A stretch of DNA of 64,000 bases from Tolypothrix brevis GSE-NOS-MK-07-07A (lineage in GTDB: Bacteria > Cyanobacteriota > Cyanobacteriia > Cyanobacteriales > Nostocaceae): positions 62,001 through 126,000 of the forward strand of contig JAHHIJ010000014.1 of NCBI GenBank assembly GCA_019358985.1, written 5' to 3'. This document shows, one piece after another, positions 18,065 to 29,454 of this stretch. A program made the translations under genes and the position numbers. Positions within the stretch are counted from its first letter, which is position 1; each line of letters begins with the position of its first letter. The notes under the pieces were generated by a model. That model did not search any database and had not been told where the DNA came from. It saw nothing but the letters and a program-made list of their open reading frames with translations.

Positions 18065-20158
18065 ATGACTAAACCCAGTCAATCATCTTTCCGTCGGATT
18101 TTAGTGTCAAGAATTTTGCTGCTGTTCGTTCCAGTTTTATTAGCAGGGGAAATTCTCGCATTAAACAAGGCACGTTCTAGCCTACTAGAAACCGCCAGGA
18201 AAAACTTAACAGAAAGCTCTCAGATTAAAGGGGAGAAGATTGTTGATGCGATCGCATCTCTAAAATCTAACTTATTAAGCGCCAGTCAAACAACAGTTAT
18301 TAAGTCTGGTTCTCCTTGGGAAGCGCAACAATTTCTCAACCAACTAGCAGAACAATTGCCAACCCACATAGAATGTATTCAATTAGCAAATCTGCGAAAC
18401 GGTAACATTATTGCTAGTACTTGTGGTGACGAAGCAATTGCTAAATTAAAATTACCTTTACCTAATGACGAAATTGAAATTGAGGCAATTTCACCATCAC
18501 TAAACGGGAAAACTGGTAAAAAAGATTCAAGACATCAACTGCAATTACTCTTATCTGCCCCAGTTTATGATAGATTTAATAACTTGCATTACGCCTTAAG
18601 AATTAAGACCTACTTACACCAACAGATAAAGAATAAGCGGGGTTCATTAACAGGCTCTACAGTAGTAATTGCTGAAGATGGGACAATTTTAGCACACCCA
18701 CTGCCAGGAAGAGTGGGGACTAATATCAAACAGCATCCAGATGCTTCTCGGCTAGAAATGATATTAAAACATGCGATCGCCGGAAAACAAGATTCTGTAA
18801 CTTTATATTTCAAAGAAGGAGAAGAAAAAGAAGGCATAGAATTAGTGGCTGGTTACACGGCTATTCCCAGTCCAATTACAAATAAACAGCAGCAAAAATG
18901 GATTGTTTTAGCCGTTACAAGTTTAGATAATGCTTTATTTGGGCTTGGGGAAATTAAGCTAATTCTACTCGCTTTAACATTTGGCTTAATTAGTGTGAGT
19001 GTGTTGGCATCGTTGTATCTAGGTCGTTATTTAGCACGTCCTGTAGAACAATTACGAGACTATGCCCTAAATCTTAACAGTCACCATTCCGCCGAATTAG
19101 TTCCCCACAACTTTAAAATTAAAGAATTCAATCAACTAGCCCAAGCACTAAACCAAATGGTAGAAAGGCTTAAAGCTTGGGCAGAAGAGTTAGAAATAGC
19201 TTGGAAGGAAGCGAAAAACGCTAATAATGTCAAAAGCAAGTTTGTCGCGACAACTTCTCATGAATTGAGAAATCCACTTCATACGATTATTAACTGTGTT
19301 CGCATAGTTAGAGATGGCATGTGTGATAGCCGTGAAGAAGAAATGGAGTATCTTTTACATGCCGATCAAGCCGCAATTCATTTATTAGGAATCATTAATG
19401 ATTTACTCGACCTTTCCAAAATTGAAGAAGGCAAGCTTTCAGTTGTCACAGAACCGATAGACTTACGAAAATTATTGCAAGAGGTGATTAATTTACAATC
19501 GGTTAATGTCCAAAAAAAAGGCTTAAAATTCAAAATTGATTTAGGACAAGAAGTAATTGCAATTCGGGGAGATGCAGCCAAACTGAAACAAGTTTTAATT
19601 AATGTGATTGGGAACGCAACTAAGTTTACTGAAACCGGAAGCATTGCGATCGCTACAGAAATTGAGAATAGTTTTAGTCAATCTCAGGTGATTATCACCA
19701 TCACAGATACAGGTGTGGGCATCGAACCGGCTCAACAGCATAAGCTATTTCGCCCCTTTGTGATGGCAGATAATGCAAGTACACGTAAATTTGAAGGTAC
19801 AGGACTGGGACTAGCAATTTCACGAAACTTAATCGAACTCATGAAAGGTACGATTACTCTTGATAGTGCGGGTATTAACCAAGGCACCACAATAGCGATC
19901 GCTTTACCCTTAATTGATGCCTCGCTGTTATCTACTTCCGCACATCAAGAAGTTTCAGACCAGACGGGGGTAAATCAAATCAGAGAAATAGAGGAAATTA
20001 GTTCTCAAGAAAAGATTTTTCCCCCTCCCAGAGAAGTAGTGGAAGTAGAAAAATCCGACCATAGGCTTCCTCCGATGGGAAGTTCTGAAGAGATAGGAAT
20101 ATGGAGAGAAGTCCGAGATACTTCCGGTGCAAACTCTTTGCGGACAACTCGTCGTTAG
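18065..20158 (+). CDS. Membrane sensor histidine kinase with Cache and HAMP domains
   Basis: 697 residues from the ATG giving MTKPSQSSFRRILVSRI; an ATG at 18020 would add 15 residues. Membrane segment 1 is about 10-30, an extracytoplasmic Cache-like sensor runs to about 290, segment 2 is about 300-320 (LLALTFGLISVSVLAS), and HAMP follows. The HisKA domain has phospho-acceptor His399 (TTSHELRNPLHT), and the HATPase has INVIGNATKFTE, DTGVGI and GTGLGLAI. A 95-residue low-complexity tail contains no receiver domain. Orphan kinase; the stimulus is unknown. Confidence 0.92.
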   Translation: MTKPSQSSFRRILVSRILLLFVPVLLAGEILALNKARSSLLETARKNLTESSQIKGEKIVDAIASLKSNLLSASQTTVIKSGSPWEAQQFLNQLAEQLPTHIECIQLANLRNGNIIASTCGDEAIAKLKLPLPNDEIEIEAISPSLNGKTGKKDSRHQLQLLLSAPVYDRFNNLHYALRIKTYLHQQIKNKRGSLTGSTVVIAEDGTILAHPLPGRVGTNIKQHPDASRLEMILKHAIAGKQDSVTLYFKEGEEKEGIELVAGYTAIPSPITNKQQQKWIVLAVTSLDNALFGLGEIKLILLALTFGLISVSVLASLYLGRYLARPVEQLRDYALNLNSHHSAELVPHNFKIKEFNQLAQALNQMVERLKAWAEELEIAWKEAKNANNVKSKFVATTSHELRNPLHTIINCVRIVRDGMCDSREEEMEYLLHADQAAIHLLGIINDLLDLSKIEEGKLSVVTEPIDLRKLLQEVINLQSVNVQKKGLKFKIDLGQEVIAIRGDAAKLKQVLINVIGNATKFTETGSIAIATEIENSFSQSQVIITITDTGVGIEPAQQHKLFRPFVMADNASTRKFEGTGLGLAISRNLIELMKGTITLDSAGINQGTTIAIALPLIDASLLSTSAHQEVSDQTGVNQIREIEEISSQEKIFPPPREVVEVEKSDHRLPPMGSSEEIGIWREVRDTSGANSLRTTRR

Positions 20159-20219
20159 CGGGAGCAAATTCTCACCGCACAGCGCTAACTCTCCATCTCT
20201 CAAAAGTTAGGCAATAGGT

Positions 20220-20320
20220 AAATAAACGCGCTCTAATGTAGTAAGGGCTACCCTTCGGGAAAGCTCCGCTAACAGCCCTTAAAAACCTTGTTACGAGCGG
20301 TAAACCGCTCACTACGAATT
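20220..20320. repeat. GTAGTAAG-type inverted repeats
   Basis: Two stem-forming pieces lie in the convergent gap: GTAGTAAGGGCT ... AGCCCTTA and GAGCGGTAAACCGCTC. Similar GTAGTAAGC-type stems occur near 37288, 49705 and 55274. One may serve as a terminator for the kinase and the oxidoreductase on the opposite strand. Confidence 0.5.
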
Positions 20321-20341
20321 AAGAGTACATTTTTTCTTCAA

Positions 20342-21430
20342 TTACTTAATGTCAACAAAAACAGATTTACCACCTTCAGAGAGAGATTCTGTTAAAGCGG
20401 TGAGAATTTGCACCAATTCTGTGCCTACCCAGCCAGATGAAATCATTGAGGGAGTATTCTCCTGGATGCAGTTAACAAAGCCTGAGCAAACCCGTCGCAA
20501 TGATTCGCTTGTTTCTACTTCCAACACCTCGCGGCTTTGATTCACAGGCAGAAATTGATTTCCCTTCACCGCAAACTCACCATGTAGTAGCGTCAAAGGT
20601 GCTTCTGTTGACATTTCATCAAAAATCAAGCTACCAAGGCTTCCCACAACCACAAGACGCCGCTGTTTATCAGGATTGAGCCAGCACAAGTGTATGTAAG
20701 CTTGAAAGCCATCCGGGTACGTAAGTGTCACCCAGACTAAATCTGCTAGTCCTTGATTTTGAGATGAGGGGGATGAGGGGGATGAGGGGGAATTTCTCTC
20801 CCTTGTCTCCCTTGTTTCCTCCCGCTCCCCCCCTCCCTGTAGCCAAACAGTACCCGTCACCTGTACTTTCACGGGTATTTGACCTAGCCAATTATTAAAA
20901 ATCGCTATATCGTGAATCGCTAAGTCCCACAAAGCATCGACATCTTGGCGGACTGGTCCCAAATGCGTGCGGGATGCGTAGCCGTAACGTAAATCACCTA
21001 ATTTACCAGATTGAACTACAGTTTGCCCTCGCTCAACTACTGGGTGAAATAAATAAGTGTGGTCAACCATCAGGATTAAGTTCAGTTGTTCTGCTAACTG
21101 ACATAATTCCTGGCACTCTATTGGATCTAGAGTTAAGGGTTTTTCTGCCAAAACGTGGTATCCCCAGCGTAATGCATCGGCAATTAAAGAGTAATGAGTT
21201 ATGGCGGGAGTAGCAATTACTACAGCTTGCAATCCAGGTAGATGCTTAAGTTCACACCATTGAGTTGTTAATACTACATTAATATCTAAGTTAAACTGCT
21301 GTTTTACTGCTGCTAATCGTTCTGGATGATGGTCTACTACCGCAGCAACATTGACATCAGGATGTTCTAAAAAATTCCGCAGCAAATGCACACCCCAACG
21401 TCCAACCCCGATAACAGCGATTTTAATCAT
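20342..21430 (-). CDS. Gfo/Idh/MocA-family oxidoreductase with a repeat-derived insert
   Basis: 362 residues. The N-terminal Rossmann fold starts MIKIAVIGVGRWGVHLLRNF; the active-site-like AEKPLTLDP loop is near 95. It is probably an NAD(P)-dependent sugar dehydrogenase or related reductase; the substrate is unknown. Residues about 199-227 are a low-complexity run of Glu/Arg/Thr, then Ser-Pro-Ser, encoded by purine/pyrimidine repeats of the GGGAGACAAGG type seen outside genes at 28475-28600. This insert interrupts the C-terminal domain between two conserved stretches and stays in frame. Confidence 0.88.
   Translation of the reverse strand: MIKIAVIGVGRWGVHLLRNFLEHPDVNVAAVVDHHPERLAAVKQQFNLDINVVLTTQWCELKHLPGLQAVVIATPAITHYSLIADALRWGYHVLAEKPLTLDPIECQELCQLAEQLNLILMVDHTYLFHPVVERGQTVVQSGKLGDLRYGYASRTHLGPVRQDVDALWDLAIHDIAIFNNWLGQIPVKVQVTGTVWLQGGGEREETRETRERNSPSSPSSPSSQNQGLADLVWVTLTYPDGFQAYIHLCWLNPDKQRRLVVVGSLGSLIFDEMSTEAPLTLLHGEFAVKGNQFLPVNQSREVLEVETSESLRRVCSGFVNCIQENTPSMISSGWVGTELVQILTALTESLSEGGKSVFVDIK
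20757..20845. repeat. Polypurine/polypyrimidine repeat within the oxidoreductase gene
   Basis: Repeated GATGAGGGG units followed by CTCCCTTGTCTCCCTTG. The same kind of sequence occurs between genes at 28475-28600. In this place it encodes about 29 low-complexity residues. Confidence 0.8.
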
Positions 21431-21492
21431 TGGTCAATAGTCAAGAGTCAACAGTTAATAGTCAAGGGTAAATCGTCAATCGTCAATAGACA
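21428..21492. repeat. Degenerate heptameric STRR
   Basis: Imperfect AGTCAA/GTCAATC units in the gap upstream of the oxidoreductase start, a class of short tandem repeat typical of heterocystous cyanobacteria. Confidence 0.6.
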
Positions 21493-21612
21493 TAAGGTAA
21501 TATCAAAATAAGTGGCTATGGTTGTATGGTTTTTTACATGCCCAGTCGGGTGAAACTTATTGGTGTATTTTACCTTACGTGCGGTAACAGAGAAAAAGGA
21601 GAATAAAAACGA

Positions 21613-21954
21613 ATGACCAACGCAGGACAACGACCAACTATTGAGGAACGCTTAAGCCGCCTAGAAAATATCTTTGTCGGCATTGGCGAAGCAGTGTTAG
21701 CCCAGAATGACAGCATTGCTGCTCAGAGCAATACCATTGATGTACTGGTAGCTAATATTCAGCATTTAACCGAGAACGTCAACGCTGTAACCAACCGAGT
21801 AGATATCTTAGCCATACAAGCAGAACAAGACCGAGCGCAAGCTGCCCAAGACAGACAACAAGCGGCTATTGATCGCCAAGAGTTCCAAGCTGAGATTAGG
21901 CAGATTTGGCAATATCTACGCGATCGCAACGGTGGCAGCAGCACACCCAATTAA
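21613..21954 (+). CDS. Small coiled-coil hypothetical protein
   Basis: 113 residues. After RPTIEERLSRLENIF comes a heptad-rich, Asn/Gln/Ala-rich stretch, a long coiled coil (about 15-80) with repeated AQDRQQAAIDRQE, then EIRQIWQYLRDRNGGS. No signal or membrane segment. This type of short coiled-coil protein is common in cyanobacteria and has no assigned role. It converges on rnc with 19 bases between stops. Confidence 0.75.
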   Translation: MTNAGQRPTIEERLSRLENIFVGIGEAVLAQNDSIAAQSNTIDVLVANIQHLTENVNAVTNRVDILAIQAEQDRAQAAQDRQQAAIDRQEFQAEIRQIWQYLRDRNGGSSTPN

Positions 21955-21973
21955 ATCTCAAAGCGAAGCGAAA

Positions 21974-22705
21974 CTACTCAGTTGGGGGAGTATCAACCTG
22001 AGAGTCAATCCCAAAAAAAGCTACTTTTGCGGCAGCTTGCTCGGCGCCTTTAATGGAGCGTCCCTTACCTTCACCGAGTTTTTTGTCGTGCAGCCACACT
22101 TCAGCCATGAAACGTTCTTGATTGTGGTGTGGTAGATTAATTTCCACAACTCGATATTCAGGTAAAACTTTAAATTTGGCTTGAGTCCATTCTTGTAGAG
22201 CAGCTTTATAGTTGAGTCTGGCGGGATCGAGGCGAATTTCTGTCGCTAATTGTTTGAAGTGGGGATCTAGCCAAGGGTGAATAAGTTTGAGATTTTGAGT
22301 ACTGAGGTAAAGCGCTCCCAGAACAGCTTCAAAAGCATCTGCCAGTCGTGACTCTTGACCAACTTTATCAGCGGTAGCACTGCCAGCCACAAGTAAGTAT
22401 AGCTCCAAACCGTATTCTTTTGCCAATTGAGCGAGAATGCGATCGCTTACCAACACCGAACGAATTGCTGCAAAATCCCCCACTGGACAATCAGGATAAT
22501 TTTCCCACAACACAACAGCCGCCACTAAACGCACCACCGCATCGCCGACAAACTCCAGTTGTTCATAATTTGCCGACTCAGAGACAGTTGGATGAGTCAG
22601 TGCCAAATCAAGAAGCTGCCACTTTATAGGTGCTTTTGTTGACAGACCTAATTTTTGTACTAAGTTTTCAAGCTGTCGTTGACGGCGTGGATAAGCGAGA
22701 GTCAT
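21974..22705 (-). CDS. rnc: Ribonuclease III
   Basis: Cleaves double-stranded RNA in rRNA and other transcript processing. 243 residues: the endonuclease domain has the signature YEQLEFVGDAVVRL (residues 47-60, catalytic Glu51 and Asp55) and a second acidic site in ESRLADAFEAVLGAL. The dsRNA-binding domain (about 163-232) ends in GKGRSIKGAEQAAAKVAF. It lies just downstream of rnpB on the same strand, so two RNA-processing genes are neighbours. Confidence 0.95.
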   Translation of the reverse strand: MTLAYPRRQRQLENLVQKLGLSTKAPIKWQLLDLALTHPTVSESANYEQLEFVGDAVVRLVAAVVLWENYPDCPVGDFAAIRSVLVSDRILAQLAKEYGLELYLLVAGSATADKVGQESRLADAFEAVLGALYLSTQNLKLIHPWLDPHFKQLATEIRLDPARLNYKAALQEWTQAKFKVLPEYRVVEINLPHHNQERFMAEVWLHDKKLGEGKGRSIKGAEQAAAKVAFFGIDSQVDTPPTE

Positions 22706-22745
22706 TGGTCATTGGTCATGTGGAGGGCATTCGTCATTGGTCATA
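22706..22745. repeat. TCATTGG heptamer repeats
   Basis: Tandem TCATTGG/CATTGGT units between rnpB and rnc, typical STRR. No gene in it. Confidence 0.65.
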
Positions 22746-22784
22746 AATAACTTTGGACTTTGAACTTTTGACAAAAATGGGGGA

Positions 22785-23185
22785 GAGAGTCGGACATAAG
22801 CCGGGTTCTGTTCTCTTGCGAGGGCAGTTATCTATCTGGGACGCTTGTTACCAAACGCCTCTAGCGGCTCTCTTTGAACGGAACTGGTAAAAGACCAACC
22901 GTAGTTCCTCTGGCCTTGCTCCCAACCGGGGTTTACCGAGCCAGCGCTTCTCAACGCTGCTGGTGCGCTCTTACCGCACCTTTGCACCCTTACCAAATTA
23001 GTTATGAGTGATGAATTCAAAACTCCTAACTCCTAACTTTATTTGGCGGTATCTTTCTGTGGCACTATCCTCACGATCACTCGCACTGGACGTTATCCAG
23101 CAAGTTTGGTCTTTCGGGAGTCCGGACTTTCCTCAAACCAGTTTCAACGAAACTGATCTGCAACCGCCTGCACCTACTCTCTCCC
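22785..23185 (-). ncRNA. rnpB: RNase P RNA
   Basis: Read on the minus strand the 5' part begins AGAGAGTAGGTGCAGGCGG, has the universal GAGGAAAGTCCGG (23122-23134) and continues through the ACAGAAA segment. The 3' part ends with the CCGGCTTATGTCCGACTCTC pairing strand. This is the catalytic RNA that removes tRNA 5' leaders. A heptamer-type repeat (CTCCTAA on the plus strand, about 23020-23040) expands one loop, as known for heterocystous cyanobacteria. Ends are estimated to within about 5 bases. Confidence 0.95.
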
Positions 23186-23235
23186 ATTCACAAGTGTAAT
23201 CTTGGATGGGGTCGTGTGTCCGGTTTGAAATTAAC

Positions 23236-23946
23236 TCATCTCTTTTTATTCCAAGGCAAAGCGTATGTCCAAGGTAGTTTTCTGACTACAAAGGGACAAT
23301 TGATAATGCACATGGCAGGAATATTCACACCTGGAGCTAAACCTACACGCACTTCAGATATCCTTAGTACCAGTTGTAGGGAAAATTCCAAGTTCTTTCT
23401 TCTATTCATAAAGTCGCTGTACAAAATCCTTTGTGCCTTGACCGGACTTTTTTCCAGCCCTGTAATATTAACTATGGGTTTTTTTGGTGAGTAGGTTCCG
23501 GTTGTTACATCGCGCTCGAAAACATCTTCTGCTGTCACCGCGTCTGTAAGTGTTTTTTTGGGAGCAACTAAACTTGGACTTTGTGGGACAGCTAAGTCAC
23601 GGGTTAAATCTGGTGATTTACGAATTACTCTGCGTGATTGCTTGGTATGTTCGACCACTATGGAGCTATTATCCCAGTCAGCGTACACGGCAAGATTATC
23701 GGATTTATTCTCAATGCTAATTGATAACTCTTTCACGTCCTCAAGTGAGTTTCTGGGTTTGAATTTAAAGGAAATTCCGACATGCTCTTGGATATTTTGT
23801 TCTTTGAGTTGTTCTTCGACGACTGCTTTTTGGTATTCAAACTTAATTTGGTCGTCGATTGATTCAACCATCCGATTGAAAGTGTAACTGACGCCAATTA
23901 TATAAAACGTCAAAACAAATAAATTCTGATCGCCTGTTCCTGCCAT
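23236..23946 (-). CDS. Hypothetical protein with N-terminal membrane segment
   Basis: 236 residues. One hydrophobic segment at about 8-23 (LFVLTFYIIGVSYTFN) is followed by a coiled stretch and a beta-rich domain (about 55-235) without a recognised family. It sits upstream of rnpB on the same strand with about 50 bases between, so its transcript may read towards rnpB. It could be an anchored protein with its soluble domain facing the cytosol. Function unknown. Confidence 0.75.
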   Translation of the reverse strand: MAGTGDQNLFVLTFYIIGVSYTFNRMVESIDDQIKFEYQKAVVEEQLKEQNIQEHVGISFKFKPRNSLEDVKELSISIENKSDNLAVYADWDNSSIVVEHTKQSRRVIRKSPDLTRDLAVPQSPSLVAPKKTLTDAVTAEDVFERDVTTGTYSPKKPIVNITGLEKSPVKAQRILYSDFMNRRKNLEFSLQLVLRISEVRVGLAPGVNIPAMCIINCPFVVRKLPWTYALPWNKKR

Positions 23947-24011
23947 AATTCAGAATATAAACTCCCTGCTAATGTGAATAGATATTTGATTTATTGCCCA
24001 TGTTAAAGTTG

Positions 24012-25163
24012 TCACTTTTTGTCAATTTGGGAAAAGTTTTCAAACCAGCCGCGTCGCCAGAATACAAATATCAACCCACTTGCGATCGCTGCCATTACAG
24101 TTAAACAAAGTGGATAACCCCAATACCAATTCAACTCAGGCATATTCCAGCGTGATTTTTCCGTATTAAAGTTCATGCCGTATATTCCAGCAACAAAAGT
24201 TAATGGAATAAAAATCGACGACATCACCGTCAAAAATTTCATGACTTCATTCATTCTGTTACTGACTGCTGAAAGATACACGTCCATTAACCCAGATGTA
24301 AGTTCCCGGTAAGTTTCCACCATGTCCATCACCTGTACTGCGTGGTCATAACAGTCTCGTAAATAGATTCGCACCTCGTCACTGATTAAATCATTGCCTT
24401 CTCTAATTAAAGAATTAATCGCATCCCGCTGGGGCCAGATAGCGCGACGCAGTTGCAGTAATTCTCGCTTAATTTTATAGATTTTTTGTAATGTTTTGGG
24501 GGTAGGTTTGACTATGACCTCTTCCTCTAACTCTTCGATGCGCTCACCGTAAAGCTCTAGGACTGGAAAAAAGCCATCAATAATCGCGTCTAACAAAGTG
24601 TAAGCTAAATAATCGGCTCCTGATGAGCGGATAATGCCTTTGCCTTTATCAATACGCGATCGCACTCCTTCTAAGCAATCATGCTCTGGTTCCTCCTGCA
24701 CTGTCAGTAGGTAATGTTTCCCCAATACCAAACTTACTTGCTCACTATAAAAGCCACATACTGTTTCTTTTGGCACCACCATCCGAGAAATTATCACTAA
24801 CTGATCGTCATAATCCTCTATTTTGGGACGCTCTGGTACATTAACTACATCTTCTAAAACCAGAGGATGCAAATCAAACACCTTTGCCAGACGTTCCAAA
24901 ATGTCGGCAGAGCCTAAACCTTGCACATCCACCCAAGTAACAGATTCTTGATCTAAATAATAAGTACACTCCTCAGGCGTATTTAGTTGCTTGCGGACGA
25001 CATCGGTTTTGTTATAATCAATGAGGAATATTATCGGTGGTGGAGCGTCGGCATCAATAATGATAGTTCCCGGCACATCACCCGGTCGGTGAAAAAAGTA
25101 TTCCTCCTCATCATCTTTTGGCTTAACTAATTTTAGAGGAAGGCGACGAATTTTTCTCATCAT
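24012..25163 (-). CDS. corA: CorA magnesium/cobalt transporter
   Basis: Pentameric Mg2+ channel of the inner membrane. 383 residues: a large N-terminal cytosolic domain and stalk helix, then two C-terminal membrane segments (about 305-328 and 352-373). The selectivity motif Gly-Met-Asn (YGMNF) is at residues 329-331, right after the first segment. The N-terminal 40 residues are highly charged and variable. Two Met codons in a row mark the start. Monocistronic. Confidence 0.95.
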   Translation of the reverse strand: MMRKIRRLPLKLVKPKDDEEEYFFHRPGDVPGTIIIDADAPPPIIFLIDYNKTDVVRKQLNTPEECTYYLDQESVTWVDVQGLGSADILERLAKVFDLHPLVLEDVVNVPERPKIEDYDDQLVIISRMVVPKETVCGFYSEQVSLVLGKHYLLTVQEEPEHDCLEGVRSRIDKGKGIIRSSGADYLAYTLLDAIIDGFFPVLELYGERIEELEEEVIVKPTPKTLQKIYKIKRELLQLRRAIWPQRDAINSLIREGNDLISDEVRIYLRDCYDHAVQVMDMVETYRELTSGLMDVYLSAVSNRMNEVMKFLTVMSSIFIPLTFVAGIYGMNFNTEKSRWNMPELNWYWGYPLCLTVMAAIASGLIFVFWRRGWFENFSQIDKK

Positions 25164-25554
25164 GTAGCTTTACCTATAACAAGTTAGTCAAAAATTACCT
25201 ATCCTTGATTTTTGAGATGGCAAAAAGGCAAGGGAGATTTATTTAGTTTTTTAACATTAATCTGAATAATTTAAAATGTTTCAATAAATACAATAGCGAT
25301 CGCGTCCCTCTTGTTTGGCATTGTACATTGCAAACGAGCGATCGCAATCAGATTAACCTGATTACCTCTTGCTGCCAAAGATGCAATTAAAATTGTCGGG
25401 CAAGTTTTTCTAAAGATTGAATTAAATGCGATTGAATTATTAATTTTTTTAAATTATTAAATTATTTTAGGGCAGGGGAACCCCGCCCTACTGGATTTGG
25501 TGACGAAAATTAGGGATTGGGATGGCGCATTATTACCCAGTCCCTAGTCCTGAA
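25164..25554. other. Gap between corA and groEL
   Basis: About 390 bases, AT-rich with one terminator-like hairpin (listed separately) and a CCCAGTCCCTAGTCC repeat just before the groEL stop. No supported ORF. Confidence 0.5.
25469..25489 (-). terminator. Probable terminator of groEL
   Basis: Stem AGGGCAGGGG / CCCCGCCCT with a two-base loop and one bulge, followed on the minus strand by TAAAATAATTT. It lies about 65 bases past the groEL stop. Confidence 0.6.
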
Positions 25555-27290
<1,736 letters not shown>

Positions 27291-27387
27291 CTGAGGAGGC
27301 AGTTCATTTTACAAATAAATCGAAAAAAATTGATTATTATCAGTTCATGCTCATGTCGCTTATTGGCAGTAATGCTTAAATCGGGAG

Positions 27388-28470
27388 ATGAATTTATACG
27401 ACTCCCTTCAGTCTATTGGTATAGCTAAACCTAGCGGTTCCGGCTGGTTAGCGGTAGTATTTACCTTTCTTTTGGCTTGGCTAGTTACGTGGCGTATGAT
27501 TCCGACTTTACGCAAGTTTGCCTTGCGGGTCGGTTGGGCTGACCAACCAAACGCACGACGATTAAATCGAGAACCTTTGCCCAATGCGGGGGGTTTGGCT
27601 ATCTACACCGGAGTAATCGCCGCACTGGTACTAGCTAGCCTTTTACGCCCAATCGAAGTGCAGAACGTATTGGTGCAGGTGCTAACAATTTTACTGGGAG
27701 GTTCAATATTAGTTCTTGTCGGCTTCATTGACGATCAGTTCGGCTTACCCCCGTCTGTGAGGATGTTTACTCAGATTCTCACCGCATTATTGCTGGTTGC
27801 TAATAAAATCAGTATTGATATAAATTTTGGCACACCCTTTGACTCAATTTTGTCAATGTTTTTGACGGTGTTTTGGGTAGTAGGAATTACCAACGCTATC
27901 AATTTGATGGATGGTATGGATGGTTTGGCAGGAGGAGTCAGCTTTATCACCGCCATGAGTTTGTTGGCAGTTTCTGCTCAGTTTCCCAATCGGGCAGCCG
28001 CAACTTTACTTTTAGCAGCATTGGGGGGGGCGGCGCTGGGCTTTTTGCGTCACAACTTCCACCCCTCGCGAATCATTATGGGTGATGCCGGGGCATACTT
28101 TTTTGGCTATGTGCTAGCGGCAACCAGTATTCTCGGTAAACTCCAAGTAACTACTGTGTTTTCACTAGTGCCGACACTCTTATTCTTGCTGTTGCCAGTG
28201 CTAGACACCACTCAAGTGGTAATCAAGCGGCTGATGGCAGGGAAAAATCCCATGAGTACCCCCGGTAAAGACCATTTGCACCACCGCTTGCTAGCTTGGG
28301 GTTTATCCCAACGCAACGCTGGGTTTACTTTGTGGTCAATTACCTTGATTTTTAACTTGCTGGCGATGAGAACACAACATATGAGTTTAGCGGTGATGGT
28401 TGCCACCCTCAGCGGCATTATTATCCTTTTAGGCTTTACTCTCTGGCAAAGGATACGAGCGACGGTGTGA
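27388..28470 (+). CDS. MraY/WecA-family UDP-HexNAc-1-phosphate:polyprenyl-phosphate transferase
   Basis: Transfers a phospho-sugar from UDP-GlcNAc-like donors to undecaprenyl phosphate, starting a polysaccharide chain. 360 residues with about ten hydrophobic segments. Motifs are LVGFIDDQFGLP, NAINLMDGMDGLAGG, MGDAGAYFFGY and the cytosolic KDHLHHRL; the last points to the WecA/TagO type rather than MraY, because MraY has a different His loop. The gene is divergent from groEL. Ends at a repeat-rich gap before fabG. Confidence 0.9.
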   Translation: MNLYDSLQSIGIAKPSGSGWLAVVFTFLLAWLVTWRMIPTLRKFALRVGWADQPNARRLNREPLPNAGGLAIYTGVIAALVLASLLRPIEVQNVLVQVLTILLGGSILVLVGFIDDQFGLPPSVRMFTQILTALLLVANKISIDINFGTPFDSILSMFLTVFWVVGITNAINLMDGMDGLAGGVSFITAMSLLAVSAQFPNRAAATLLLAALGGAALGFLRHNFHPSRIIMGDAGAYFFGYVLAATSILGKLQVTTVFSLVPTLLFLLLPVLDTTQVVIKRLMAGKNPMSTPGKDHLHHRLLAWGLSQRNAGFTLWSITLIFNLLAMRTQHMSLAVMVATLSGIIILLGFTLWQRIRATV

Positions 28471-28474
28471 GGAG

Positions 28475-28602
28475 TGGGGGACAGGGAGACAAGGGAGACA
28501 AGGGGGACAAGGAGAATTCAAAATTTAATACTCTCCCTCTGCCCCCCTGCTCCCTCTGCCCCCCCTGCTCCCTCTGCTCCCCCTGCTCCCCCTCTTCTTG
28601 AA
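28475..28602. repeat. Intergenic GGGAGACAAGG / CTCCCTCTGCC repeats
   Basis: A purine-rich arm (GGGAGACAAGGGAGACAAGG) and a pyrimidine-rich arm (CCCCCTGCTCCCTCTGC) between convergent genes. It can fold into a long imperfect stem. The same repeat class has entered the coding sequence at 20757-20845. Confidence 0.75.
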
Positions 28603-29400
<798 letters not shown>

Positions 29401-29454
29401 CTAATTATCTTAGGGCGATTCGTGCATGAGACTAACAGCAAATGCTTTTTTTAT

